Of a stretch of 42,861 bases of DNA, positions 1 through 8,755 are shown in pieces (position 1 is the stretch's first letter; the number at the start of each line of letters is the position of its first letter). Source of the DNA: Bacteroidales bacterium (GTDB taxonomy: Bacteria; Bacteroidota; Bacteroidia; Bacteroidales; UBA932). The position numbers were made by a program, and so were the translations under genes. The notes below the pieces were generated by a model. The model ran no database searches. It saw only the letters and a program-made list of their open reading frames with translations, and was not told the DNA's origin. The stretch lies in contig JAFUJQ010000002.1 of NCBI GenBank assembly GCA_017473705.1, forward strand, positions 1 through 42,861. The letters run 5' to 3'.

Positions 1-1962
1 ATCAGTAGGATCGAATGTAGGCTCTGTCGAACCACCGCCACCACCGACTGTCTTTGCCTCGCGGAATACGATATCCTTCACAACTACTGTCGAACCACCC
101 TGTCCGCCGCCGAAGTCGAAGACGAGCTTGAGGTTGTCGCAGTCGATACCAGGAGCTGCATATACATCAAGAACGAAGTCCTCATATGCTGTAAGAGCAT
201 AGCGGCCGTCAGTGATGATAGCACCGTCGTCATCCTGTGCACAAAGCTTCACTGTCACGCCTGGGTGATCTGCAGTAGAGTTGAGCACGAGGTGGAAATC
301 ATAAGTCTTCGCTGCCTCTGACTTGAGGCCTGTGTTCTGGAAGAAGAACTGACCCTGCCACTGCTGGCCACCGAGACCCTCAGGGAGTACGAATGTATGA
401 GTGCCGCCGTCTGAAGTCACTGTTGCTGGAGAAATCTCACCCCAGTCATTGTTTGCAAACCAGAAATGGTGATCTGTAGTCACAGCTGAGTTCCAGAGGT
501 TGTCAGCCGCAGATGGATCGAACGGTGCAGGGCCTGAAGCGCCACCCTCGATATGCTCCTGAAGAACGATATCCTTAATCTCGAATGTTGCGCCAGGAGT
601 TGCTCCACCGAAGTCGAGAACGAGCTTAGCGTTTGAAAGGTCAACACCCTGGATGCCCTTGACCTGATACTTGAATTCCTCGTATGCTGTCACAGCGTGT
701 GCATCCTCGAAGAAGAATACATTGTCGTCATCCTGTTGAGTGAGCTTGATGGTCACACCTGAGTGATCTGCTGTAGAGTTGAGAACGAGCTGGAAGTCAT
801 ACTTCTTGTCTGCGGATGTCACGATGCCGGTATTGTTGAACACCATCTGACCCTGCCAACGCTGAGTACCGATGCCCTCAGGAATCACGATTGTATGCTT
901 GTTGCCCTCTGCTGTGTATGCAGGGTTGTCGATCTGTCCCCAGTCATTGTTTGCGAACCAGAATGAAACGTCCATAACGGCGTTCTTCCAGAGGTTGCGG
1001 TCTGAGTTCGGATCGAATACGACCTCACCTGGCTGCGGCTTAGGATCCTCCGGCTTTGCACTGCCCTCAATGATGAACTCATACTTCCAAGCTATGGCGC
1101 CATTGTCGTGTACAAGGGCGAGCTTCTTGGTATTTGTTCCCTCGAGGAGCTTGTAGCGAGGCTCAGCCATTGCATCCGGGTTAGGGATGTAAGAAAGGTT
1201 GGTGTTTGCAGGAAGCACGAGATAGATCTCCTCGATACCTGCATCGTTCCAGGCATTCTCGAATGAATAGTCGGTTGTGAAGCCCTCGATAGGAACCATA
1301 TAGTCGTTTCCGTCTGCAGGGTTGTACTCTGTACCATATCCGGAATCCTTGTTCACATATACCATTCCGCCCTCACCTGGGTTGTAGGTATACTTCATAT
1401 CCTTTGTGAAGGTAAGCCTGTCGTCATAAAGACCCCAGTCCTTCTTCTCGTCAGGACCTGCCGACCACCAGTTTGTACCGTCTGTACCAGGCTCTCCACA
1501 TCCGAAGTGACCTTTCACTGTAGAGTTCCACTCCCATACCTTCTGATCGCTTCCTGCGAAGAAAGTGATATACTTGGAAGGATCGAACGGATCGCGGTAA
1601 GTGTTCTCGAGAGTGAACTCGACAACCTTTGAACCTACTGATACGCCGTGAGCGTTATATGCCTTTACCTCAACTGAATGAGTACCTGCGTCGCGAAGGC
1701 GAAGCTGGAGACCGTTTCCGGTGTATGCATATTTCTTGTTAGCCTTTCCGTCGATCTTCTCCTCTCCGAAAAGCCACATAGGAACCACACCCTCGTTCTC
1801 TACCGAGAATGTCACATAGTTGGTCTCATTGTCGACAGCGATCTTGACCTGAAGATCAGAAGCTGAAGGAACCTTGTCAGGGTCGATCTCCATATACTCC
1901 TGAACGCAGCCCATAGTCACGACAGCCGCCAGAGCCAACGCCATATATTTAAATATCTTCAT
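1..1962 (-). CDS. SusE/SusF-like surface glycan-binding lipoprotein, tandem modules (partial)
   Basis: Partial gene: 654 codons from the ATG at 1962 are open to the left edge, so the C-terminus is missing. The N-terminus is a lipoprotein signal with the lipid cysteine at residue 19 (TMGC). A PKD/Ig-like segment follows (about residues 30-115), then a region rich in W, Y and G, then at least two copies of a module of about 165 residues. Each module opens with FDP...NLWN/K..AV....FWFANNDWG; the phenylalanine codons lie at 1015-1017 and 520-522, and a third FDP begins at 13-15. The start lies 19 bp after susD on the same strand, the usual place for a SusE/F-type surface glycan-binding protein. 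By analogy with known PULs it should bind beta-galactan at the cell surface. The carbohydrate-binding function of the repeat is inferred; I do not recognise a numbered CBM family. Confidence 0.8.
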   Translation of the reverse strand, partial: MKIFKYMALALAAVVTMGCVQEYMEIDPDKVPSASDLQVKIAVDNETNYVTFSVENEGVVPMWLFGEEKIDGKANKKYAYTGNGLQLRLRDAGTHSVEVKAYNAHGVSVGSKVVEFTLENTYRDPFDPSKYITFFAGSDQKVWEWNSTVKGHFGCGEPGTDGTNWWSAGPDEKKDWGLYDDRLTFTKDMKYTYNPGEGGMVYVNKDSGYGTEYNPADGNDYMVPIEGFTTDYSFENAWNDAGIEEIYLVLPANTNLSYIPNPDAMAEPRYKLLEGTNTKKLALVHDNGAIAWKYEFIIEGSAKPEDPKPQPGEVVFDPNSDRNLWKNAVMDVSFWFANNDWGQIDNPAYTAEGNKHTIVIPEGIGTQRWQGQMVFNNTGIVTSADKKYDFQLVLNSTADHSGVTIKLTQQDDDNVFFFEDAHAVTAYEEFKYQVKGIQGVDLSNAKLVLDFGGATPGATFEIKDIVLQEHIEGGASGPAPFDPSAADNLWNSAVTTDHHFWFANNDWGEISPATVTSDGGTHTFVLPEGLGGQQWQGQFFFQNTGLKSEAAKTYDFHLVLNSTADHPGVTVKLCAQDDDGAIITDGRYALTAYEDFVLDVYAAPGIDCDNLKLVFDFGGGQGGSTVVVKDIVFREAKTVGGGGGSTEPTFDPTD

Positions 1963-1981
1963 ATTCTTTCAGAATTAACGA

Positions 1982-3517
1982 TTAATAGTTGTTCTGGGTA
2001 AGAGGGTACTGAGTACTTGCAGTTGCGTCCATCTCCGACTGAGGGAACGGCAGATACTTCTTGTTCTCAGACCAAGCCTTTGTACGGAAACCGCCTTCGT
2101 CATTTGCAGGTGTAAGTACTTTTGCAGCCTCACCGAGACGGATAAGGTCCCAATAACGCTTTCCTTCACCCATGAGCTCGACGTGACGCTCCTGGAGGAT
2201 GGTCTCAAGATTTGCACCTACTGTTCCGAGGCCCGCGCGTGTACGTACCTCATTGAGATAAGTGTCAGCAGAACCCTTTCCTGAGCAGCCGTGAACAGCG
2301 ATGAGCTCGGCGGCGTTGAGGAGAGTCTCTGCGTAGCGGTAGAGACGGATGTTTGTACCATAGTTCAATGTAGCGTCAGCGATCTGACCTGCGTTGCCGT
2401 CAAGACGAGGGAGATACTTTGCAAGGTGGTATCCAGTCTCCTGGTAACGTGCTGTGAAGGTCATGCCTGGCTCGGAAGCTGTCTCATAAACTGTAACAGC
2501 CTTTCTGAGGTCACCTTCCTCGAATGCCTTAGGAGCCATTGTAGTGAGAGGGAAGAATCCCCAGCCTTCGTTGCCATACTTCGCGCTGCCTGCCATGCTG
2601 TTCAGACCCATAAGGGTAGGAAGAACAGTACCGCCGGCTGCGAGAGGGCTGCCCCATGAGCGATATGCGCCCTGGCTGAAGAAGTTGATGTCGAGGATTG
2701 TCTCAGAGCTCCACTCGCCTGCAGGCTCCCACATGTTTGCGAGGTCATCAGATGAAACGAGAGCATACTCACCGCTGGTGATGATCTCCTCCATATAATC
2801 AAGGGCCTTCTGCATTCTTGCCTTGTCGTTCTGATACATCACGATCTCTGCATAGAGCATCATTGCAGCAGCCTGAGTGACGCGTCCGAGCTCTGCAGTG
2901 CGCTTCATAGGAAGAGCCTTGGAATCAATTGCTTCCTCGAGAGACTTAGCCATTGCCTCGTACACCTCGTCAGCTTTCCACTGAGGGCAAGCGTAAGGGA
3001 AGTCAAGGTTTGTCTCATAGTATGGGATGTTTCCCCAAAGCTTCCACATCTGAGTGTAATACCAGTTGCGGAGAACTGTCGCCTCAGCGAGGATCTCTGC
3101 CTTTGACTCTTCAGAGATGCCCTGAACTCCAGGCATATATTTGTGAACGCAGTTTGCACGGTTCACACCTGAATAACCGATTGTCCATACTGATGCAGGA
3201 GTGTTCTGAGAGTCTACAGAGTAGTCGAACATCAAGTGATAGTGACGGTTGTCTGACACACCTGATCCTCCCGGATATATGTCGTCAGCCATAACCTCAT
3301 AGATCATAGGAACAGGATTGTACATGCCCATTCCCCAGTCAAACCACTGAAGAGGGTCGTACGCAGCTACGAGAGCTTCCTTGATACGAGCTTCAGAGTT
3401 ATAGTACTCGTCAATGTAAATCTTATCGTGAGATTGTACGTTAAGCCAGTCCTCACCACAAGAGCTGAGAGTCATAGAGAGCAGCGCCGCTGCTATAATG
3501 TAATATATCTTTTTCAT
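1982..3517 (-). CDS. susD: SusD/RagB family outer-membrane glycan-binding lipoprotein
   Basis: 511 residues, normal for SusD. The signal peptide has a lipobox ending LSSC (lipid Cys20). The body carries SusD/RagB hallmarks: an N-terminal TPR-like region (RIKEALVAAYDPLQWFDWG, RNWYYTQMWKLWGNIPYY) and a C-terminal section with RLYRYAETLLNAAEL, YLNEVRTRAGL and the near-terminal ERHVELMGEGKRYWDLIRLG. SusD proteins act as the lid over the SusC barrel and capture oligosaccharides. The gene sits 21 bp downstream of susC and 19 bp upstream of the SusE-like gene, so the three should be one transcript. The neighbouring GH53 and GH2 enzymes make galacto-oligosaccharide the likely ligand. This is a susD homologue, not the starch-specific SusD. 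Confidence 0.95.
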   Translation of the reverse strand: MKKIYYIIAAALLSMTLSSCGEDWLNVQSHDKIYIDEYYNSEARIKEALVAAYDPLQWFDWGMGMYNPVPMIYEVMADDIYPGGSGVSDNRHYHLMFDYSVDSQNTPASVWTIGYSGVNRANCVHKYMPGVQGISEESKAEILAEATVLRNWYYTQMWKLWGNIPYYETNLDFPYACPQWKADEVYEAMAKSLEEAIDSKALPMKRTAELGRVTQAAAMMLYAEIVMYQNDKARMQKALDYMEEIITSGEYALVSSDDLANMWEPAGEWSSETILDINFFSQGAYRSWGSPLAAGGTVLPTLMGLNSMAGSAKYGNEGWGFFPLTTMAPKAFEEGDLRKAVTVYETASEPGMTFTARYQETGYHLAKYLPRLDGNAGQIADATLNYGTNIRLYRYAETLLNAAELIAVHGCSGKGSADTYLNEVRTRAGLGTVGANLETILQERHVELMGEGKRYWDLIRLGEAAKVLTPANDEGGFRTKAWSENKKYLPFPQSEMDATASTQYPLTQNNY

Positions 3518-3538
3518 CTTAAATCTCTTTACTGGTGA

Positions 3539-6500
3539 TTAGAAAGTAATGCTTGCACCAAACTGAACGGTACGTGCCTGAGGATAGATGCCTCTGTCGA
3601 CGTAGTCAGCGATTTCAGGATCGAAACCGTCATACTTTGTGAAAGTAAAGGCATTCTCGCAAGATGCGTAAACGCGAAGCTTCTTGACGAATACCTTATT
3701 GGTCCACTTTGCAGGAAGAGTGTAACCGAGGGTCACATTCTTGAGACGGAGATAGCTTGCATCCTTGATGAAGAAGTCAGATGCCTTTGACCAGTTCTGG
3801 TTAGGGTCAGTCACAGTGAAACGAGGATACTCGTTTGTCGAGCCTTCACCTGTCCAGCGGTTGAGGACATACTTAGGCTGGTTCATTGTAGGGATGTCTG
3901 TACGACGTGTAGCATCGAAGATCTTGTTTCCTGCTACGCCCTGCCATACCATTGAGAAATCAATACCCTTCCAGTCAAATCCCACATTGAAACCGAATGT
4001 CCATGATGGAACGCACTTTCCGAGATTTGTACGGTCGCCTTCAGCTGTGATGCTGCCGTCGCCGTTGAGGTCCTGATAGCGGAAGTCACCAGGCTGCGCG
4101 TCAGGCTGAATAAGACCGCCTTCAGCATTTGTATATGCACGGACCTCGTCCCAGTTCTGGAACACACCGTCTGTCTTGTAACCATAGTAGTAAGGGAACG
4201 GCTGGCCGTTCTCACCACGGATGATTGTACCCATCTGGTGTACTGAACCTCGGTCGAGGATACCTGACTCGTTACCTGCATTGATGAGGAGAGTCTTGAT
4301 ATATGTAGCGTTTGCACCTACGGTGAAGTTGAAGTCACCTACAGAATAACGGTAGTTGAGATCAAGCTCGACACCTGTATTTGACATTGAACCCACATTA
4401 CCCCATGGCTTTGACTCACCAAGGTATGTAGGAACAGGCATCTCGATGAGCATTCCGTCTGTTCTTTTGTAGAAGTAGTCAGCTGTAAGCTGGAGCGAGT
4501 TTCCGAAGAATCCAAAGTCAACTCCGAAGTCAGTCTGGTTACTTCTTTCCCACTCGAGGAGTTCGTTAGGAGTAACTGTAGTCTTCACACCGTTGATGAT
4601 AGTCTCGTTTCCGAGAGCTCCACTGCCGAATACGTAATTGTTGCCAGGTGCTGTCTGGGCCGCGAACATGAAGTTACCGAGACGGTCGTTACCGTTGATA
4701 CCCCAAGATGCACGTACCTTCATTGTAGAAAGCCAAGGAGCCACATCCTGCATCCAAGGCTCGTTCTTTACGTTCCATGCTGCAGATGCTGAAGGGAAGA
4801 TGGCGAAACGGCGTCCTGGTCCGAAACGTGAAGAACCGTCACGGCGTACAGTCGCCTGGATCATATAGCGGTTATCATAGTCATATGACGCACGCGCAAA
4901 GAGAGAAGACAGACGATAGTCTGCGTAGAGCGATCCGCCTCCGTCATTGTCCTCACGCTGGCTTGTTGCGAATCCCATGTTTGCCTTGTCAGGATCCTCC
5001 TCTGTGAGGTACATTCTTGAAGCATTGATGTTGCGGCCCTGCTCTGCGCTTGCAGACTGACCGAGAGTCACTGTAAGGTTATGCTTCTCGACGAATGTCT
5101 TGTTGTATGTCAGGTAGTTCTCTATCTGATATACAAGACCACGGTTCATAGAACCCCATACTGAAGAATAGCCCTGATGACGTGTCGATGAAAGATAGTA
5201 GTTAGGTGTCCAGCCATCAGAACCACCGACAGAGAAGTCAACGTTTACTGAAGAACGGAAAGTGAGTCCGTCATAGATCTGGAATGCGAGTTCCGCACCT
5301 CCTACGAGACGGTCATAATTATTTCTTGTGCCCGGGAGAGAAAGGTCAGCAAGAGGGTTGACCATTTCCTGGAACTCTGTTCCCGGTACTGTAAAGAGGC
5401 GTCCGTTTCTTGGGTCACGGATGAGATTGAAGTCGCTCCAGTCAGGATTGAGGAGCTCGCCTGTCGCCTCGTCTACAGCATGTGCTGCATCATTGTAGTA
5501 ATACTTATCGATCACAGCCTGCTCGTCTGCAGGATCAACGTATACGCTGAGGAGTGGAGAAAGGGCAGCTGCCGATCCGAGAGGAGAACCGAACTCAGAG
5601 TTGGTAGAGATACCTCTTGTGAATGTGCGGGAATATGCGGCATTCACGCTGAGATCCATCTTGTTGAGCCATGTTCGCTCCTGTGTCGCATCAAAGATGC
5701 TGTAGTTGTCATTTACGCGTACGCTGAAACGCTCATAGTTTGAACGGTCGTAGTTACCACCGACAATACCTTCCTGAGTATAATATCCTGCTGAGACGAA
5801 ATACTGGTTCTTGCCGCTGGTTCCGCTGATTGTCAGCTGATGGCGCTGCTGAGGAGCGTTCCAGTTGAAGACTTCCTTCTGCCAGTCAGTACCTGCACCG
5901 AATGAATAAGGATCAGCATATTTCGGAGCATTGCCATCGTTGATAGCCGCCTCGTTCATCATCACTGCATACTCTGTAGCATTGAGGACCTCACGCTGAC
6001 GCCAAGGGCTTGACATGCCATACTGGAAATCATAGCTTACGGATACTCTGTCCTTTGAACCCTTCTTGGTTGTCACGAGGATCACACCGTTTGCTCCACG
6101 TGTTCCGAAGACTGCACAAGAAGCAGCGTCCTTGAGGATGTCGATACGCTCGATGTCGCTTGGAGCGAGGTAGTCGATACCGCCATTTACCGCCATGCCG
6201 TCAACTACATACAGAGGGCTCGCATCGTTGATTGTACCGATACCACGGATGCGGATCTGAGAACCTGCGCCCGGCTGACCTGAAGTCGATGTAACATTGA
6301 CACCAGGTGTAAGTCCCTTGAGGGCATCGTCGACGCGGACAGCAGACACTTTGTCGAGCATCTCTGTTCCGACTGTAGAGATGGATGCTGATACCACGGC
6401 CTTCTTCTGAGTACCGTATCCGATCATCACCACTTCGTCGAGCATTTCAGTATCCTCCTGAAGGATAACTTCTACAAAGCCCCCCCCTACTGGTACTTTG

Positions 6501-6748
6501 ACTGTCTTGTAGCCGATCGAAGTGACCACCAGGACAGCATCCGAAGGAAGAGCTGTGTTAAACACGAAATTACCGTCAAGGTCAACAGTTGTACCGGTGG
6601 TCGTGCCTTCGACAACGACTGCCGCGCCTATTACCGGCTCACCTGCTGAATCCTTGACTGTACCTTTCACTTGCTGAGCAAACGCACTGGCGCAGCTCAG
6701 AGCCATTATCGCAAAGATAAGGGCGATTCGATAAGTTAGGTGTTTCAT
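3539..6748 (-). CDS. susC: SusC/RagA family TonB-dependent outer-membrane transporter
   Basis: 1069 residues, typical for SusC. In order: a signal peptide ending ASAFAQ, a carboxypeptidase-regulatory-like domain (VKGTVKDSAGEPVIGAAV), a TonB-box-like segment before the plug (LDEVVMIGYGTQKK), a plug with RIRGIGTINDASPLYVVDGM, and a long 22-strand barrel ending in the aromatic GASITF. It imports glycan oligomers across the outer membrane with TonB energy, together with the SusD lid encoded 21 bp downstream. An uninterrupted run of eight G on the coding strand (6480-6487) encodes GGG just before the plug and could slip. A Bacteroidetes -7 box lies about 55 bp upstream of the ATG. Substrate specificity (beta-1,4-galactan fragments) is inferred from neighbouring glycosidases. 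Confidence 0.95.
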   Translation of the reverse strand: MKHLTYRIALIFAIMALSCASAFAQQVKGTVKDSAGEPVIGAAVVVEGTTTGTTVDLDGNFVFNTALPSDAVLVVTSIGYKTVKVPVGGGFVEVILQEDTEMLDEVVMIGYGTQKKAVVSASISTVGTEMLDKVSAVRVDDALKGLTPGVNVTSTSGQPGAGSQIRIRGIGTINDASPLYVVDGMAVNGGIDYLAPSDIERIDILKDAASCAVFGTRGANGVILVTTKKGSKDRVSVSYDFQYGMSSPWRQREVLNATEYAVMMNEAAINDGNAPKYADPYSFGAGTDWQKEVFNWNAPQQRHQLTISGTSGKNQYFVSAGYYTQEGIVGGNYDRSNYERFSVRVNDNYSIFDATQERTWLNKMDLSVNAAYSRTFTRGISTNSEFGSPLGSAAALSPLLSVYVDPADEQAVIDKYYYNDAAHAVDEATGELLNPDWSDFNLIRDPRNGRLFTVPGTEFQEMVNPLADLSLPGTRNNYDRLVGGAELAFQIYDGLTFRSSVNVDFSVGGSDGWTPNYYLSSTRHQGYSSVWGSMNRGLVYQIENYLTYNKTFVEKHNLTVTLGQSASAEQGRNINASRMYLTEEDPDKANMGFATSQREDNDGGGSLYADYRLSSLFARASYDYDNRYMIQATVRRDGSSRFGPGRRFAIFPSASAAWNVKNEPWMQDVAPWLSTMKVRASWGINGNDRLGNFMFAAQTAPGNNYVFGSGALGNETIINGVKTTVTPNELLEWERSNQTDFGVDFGFFGNSLQLTADYFYKRTDGMLIEMPVPTYLGESKPWGNVGSMSNTGVELDLNYRYSVGDFNFTVGANATYIKTLLINAGNESGILDRGSVHQMGTIIRGENGQPFPYYYGYKTDGVFQNWDEVRAYTNAEGGLIQPDAQPGDFRYQDLNGDGSITAEGDRTNLGKCVPSWTFGFNVGFDWKGIDFSMVWQGVAGNKIFDATRRTDIPTMNQPKYVLNRWTGEGSTNEYPRFTVTDPNQNWSKASDFFIKDASYLRLKNVTLGYTLPAKWTNKVFVKKLRVYASCENAFTFTKYDGFDPEIADYVDRGIYPQARTVQFGASITF
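6480..6487 (-). repeat. G8 homopolymer inside susC
   Basis: Eight consecutive C on the plus strand read as G8 in the susC coding strand, around codon 90 (context VPVGGGFVEV). It lies between the regulatory domain and the plug. A one-base slip would truncate the protein after about 90 residues. Confidence 0.9.
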
Positions 6749-7074
6749 GGGTTAGTGTTTATGTGTTAATAATGTTGTTACGAATCAAAATCGTTCGCAT
6801 TCCAAATTTAAGAAAAATATTGTCCATTCGCACACGTACATATAATATTGGGGCAAATTAGTGGATAAGTGGAATACATTTCAATGGATATCAACAGCTT
6901 ACCTCTTCAAAAGAGGGTAAAAAAGTGGACACGGCAAAATTGCCATCCTCCAAACAACAGGAAAAAGTGGATTAAACCAACAACAATAATTGCCTTATTG
7001 AATTGATTCAAACCACTTTACGAAATATTCCACAAAGTTTGAAAAGTGGAAAATATAGAACAATTTCTATCTAC
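6749..7074. promoter_or_regulatory. susC upstream regulatory region with repeated AAGTGGA motif
   Basis: This AT-rich gene-free stretch separates susC from the regulator gene, both on the minus strand. The susC -7 box lies at 6803-6810. Further upstream the heptamer AAGTGGA occurs on the plus strand at 6867-6873, 6923-6929, 6965-6971 and 7044-7050, with near copies TTAGTGGA (6858-6865) and, inverted, ACCACTTTA (7012-7020) and TTCCAC (7028-7033). Repeats upstream of a susC promoter are what one expects for activator binding sites. That the DUF6377 regulator binds them is inference. Confidence 0.55.
6803..6810 (-). promoter_or_regulatory. Probable -7 box of the susCDE operon
   Basis: The minus strand reads TAAATTTG, an exact match to the Bacteroidetes TAnnTTTG consensus, placing the start site roughly 45-50 nt before the susC ATG. 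I see no clear -33 TTTG, as expected for an activator-dependent promoter. Confidence 0.6.
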
Positions 7075-8676
7075 TTACGCCCTTGCAGAGCCTATTTTAC
7101 GGACGTTTTCTTCGAAGTTTTCCCTGTCGGACACTGCAGCATTCTTGACCTGTGCGCGATAGTTATAGATAGTGTTGACAGAGTACCTCAGGAGGGAGGC
7201 GATGTGGGATGACTGGGTAATGCCGAGCTTGATCAGCGCGAAGATGCGGAGCTCGGTGTTGAGCAACTCGCCCTCCTTCACGACGATGCGTCCTTTTTCA
7301 GTCAGAAGGGCATTCAGGTCCTCGACGAATGTAGGATAAAGCGAGAGGAACGAGGTGTCGAATGTCTTATAGAAGTTCTTCAGTTCTGCATCATACTGAT
7401 CCCGCGGAAGAGTCTTTCTGAGTTTATCGAGGTATCCTGAACACATGGAGAGGAAAAGTCCGAGATACTCTTCCTTGGCGGCATTGGCCTCCACCAGGTC
7501 CAGATTGGTCCTGCGCAGATCCTCCTCTACAGACATGATAGACTTTGTGAATGAATCCAGCTGGGCATTCTTGGCCTCTATCTCCATTACCGTCCTCTGA
7601 CGCTTGCGGTACAGGTGAACCGTATAGGTGAGAATGACCAGAAGCAGAAGCGCCACCATGACGGTCACCATCAGATATCTGCTGCGGTCCTTGATCTGCA
7701 GGTCCCTGCTGTCTCTGTATGCCTTCTCGATCCACGGGAATGTAGACGCAATCTGCACCTTCCTGAGCTTGGCGTTGTAGAAGATGGCGTCATCCAGAGA
7801 TATCCTGATATATCTGAAGGCCCTGTCAGTATCATGAGGATCGGTCAGCTTGATTGCCACAGAACACAGGGCGGCATTGTCCTTGATCGCGCCCCGGATG
7901 TCACAGATTGCCGATTCTATCCACCATTTTATGGTTTCCTCTTCCCTTTCCAGGTTCTCGCAGATGAAACCTTGCCAGTAACACTGGACGGCATAATCAC
8001 GCGAACTCTTGTTCTGTCCTTCTATGATGCGGAGATTTTCCGAATATGCCTCGTCCCATCTCTGCTCCTCAATGAGGCGCATTATGTGAATATGATGGTT
8101 AAGAGGAGAATCCTTCGGAGTATTCTTGAGGATAAGGTCCTGATAGGCACGGATATTCACCGCCTCCGGTACAGTAATGCCGGAAGTGCGGACATATTCC
8201 TGATAGTCGTGCAGAAACTTCTGACGGGCATTGTACCAGCTGATCTTCTGCTGATAGTTGAAAGTGGTGGTGTCCAGCTGCTGGAAAAGCTCCTGCGCTT
8301 CGAGGAACATGCCCGCAGTGGTGAACAGCATTGCCTTTTCGACCACAGCAGAGTTCATGAGTGAGCGGTCTCCAAGCTCTGCGGCCATCTTCTCCTGGGA
8401 CTCAAGAATATCCTTGGCCATGTCGAACTGATATGCGACACATTCATGATACAGCTGTCCATACAGGCCATACTTCTGTTCAAGGGAAAGGTCTTCTGAC
8501 GCCAGAAGTCCCTCGATCGTGCTGATCTTGGCCTCTTTCTCGTTTACATATTCCTCCATCCTGGCAAGTTCGGAGTCCAGGCGTTCCAGTTCGGACGCCA
8601 GCGGATGACGGTAGGTATCCACACAGGACACGGCAAACAAAAGTATGAGAATTGCAGATATGGAATAATGTTTCAT
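7075..8676 (-). CDS. DUF6377-type membrane-tethered transcriptional regulator
   Basis: 533 residues from the ATG at 8676. An upstream in-frame start at 8838 was rejected because it would run into the galactanase gene and bury the signal sequence. Layout: an N-terminal signal with lipobox-like AVSC (Cys18), a helical TPR-like sensor region (about 25-325), one transmembrane helix (334-356), a cytoplasmic coiled coil (360-405), and a C-terminal helix-turn-helix (about 475-512, with ALIKLGITQSSHIASLLRYS and TIYNYR). This matches the DUF6377 regulators commonly found beside susC genes. They are thought to sense a periplasmic signal and activate the adjacent PUL directly, without a phosphorelay. 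It lies between the susC operon and the divergent galactanase operon, the natural place for their shared regulator. The ligand is unknown. Confidence 0.85.
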   Translation of the reverse strand: MKHYSISAILILLFAVSCVDTYRHPLASELERLDSELARMEEYVNEKEAKISTIEGLLASEDLSLEQKYGLYGQLYHECVAYQFDMAKDILESQEKMAAELGDRSLMNSAVVEKAMLFTTAGMFLEAQELFQQLDTTTFNYQQKISWYNARQKFLHDYQEYVRTSGITVPEAVNIRAYQDLILKNTPKDSPLNHHIHIMRLIEEQRWDEAYSENLRIIEGQNKSSRDYAVQCYWQGFICENLEREEETIKWWIESAICDIRGAIKDNAALCSVAIKLTDPHDTDRAFRYIRISLDDAIFYNAKLRKVQIASTFPWIEKAYRDSRDLQIKDRSRYLMVTVMVALLLLVILTYTVHLYRKRQRTVMEIEAKNAQLDSFTKSIMSVEEDLRRTNLDLVEANAAKEEYLGLFLSMCSGYLDKLRKTLPRDQYDAELKNFYKTFDTSFLSLYPTFVEDLNALLTEKGRIVVKEGELLNTELRIFALIKLGITQSSHIASLLRYSVNTIYNYRAQVKNAAVSDRENFEENVRKIGSARA

Positions 8677-8701
8677 GACCTTCAGTTTTACAGCAACCCG
8701 A

Positions 8702-8709
8702 CAAATATA
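8702..8709 (-). promoter_or_regulatory. -7 box of the DUF6377 regulator gene
   Basis: TATATTTG on the minus strand, 25 bp before the regulator ATG. It diverges from an identical box at 8731-8738 on the plus strand, so the two promoters sit within about 40 bp. Confidence 0.6.
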
Positions 8710-8730
8710 AGAAAATCGCATTATTTTACA

Positions 8731-8738
8731 TATATTTG
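8731..8738 (+). promoter_or_regulatory. -7 box of the galactanase operon
   Basis: TATATTTG on the plus strand, 17 bp before the GH53 ATG, giving a leader of only about 10 nt. No convincing -33 element is visible, so an activator may be needed. Confidence 0.6.
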
Positions 8739-8755
8739 CAAGATATATATAAAGT

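Noticed and set aside
7615-8364. 249-residue plus-strand frame over the regulator
   Set aside because: Shadow frame antisense to a well-supported gene.
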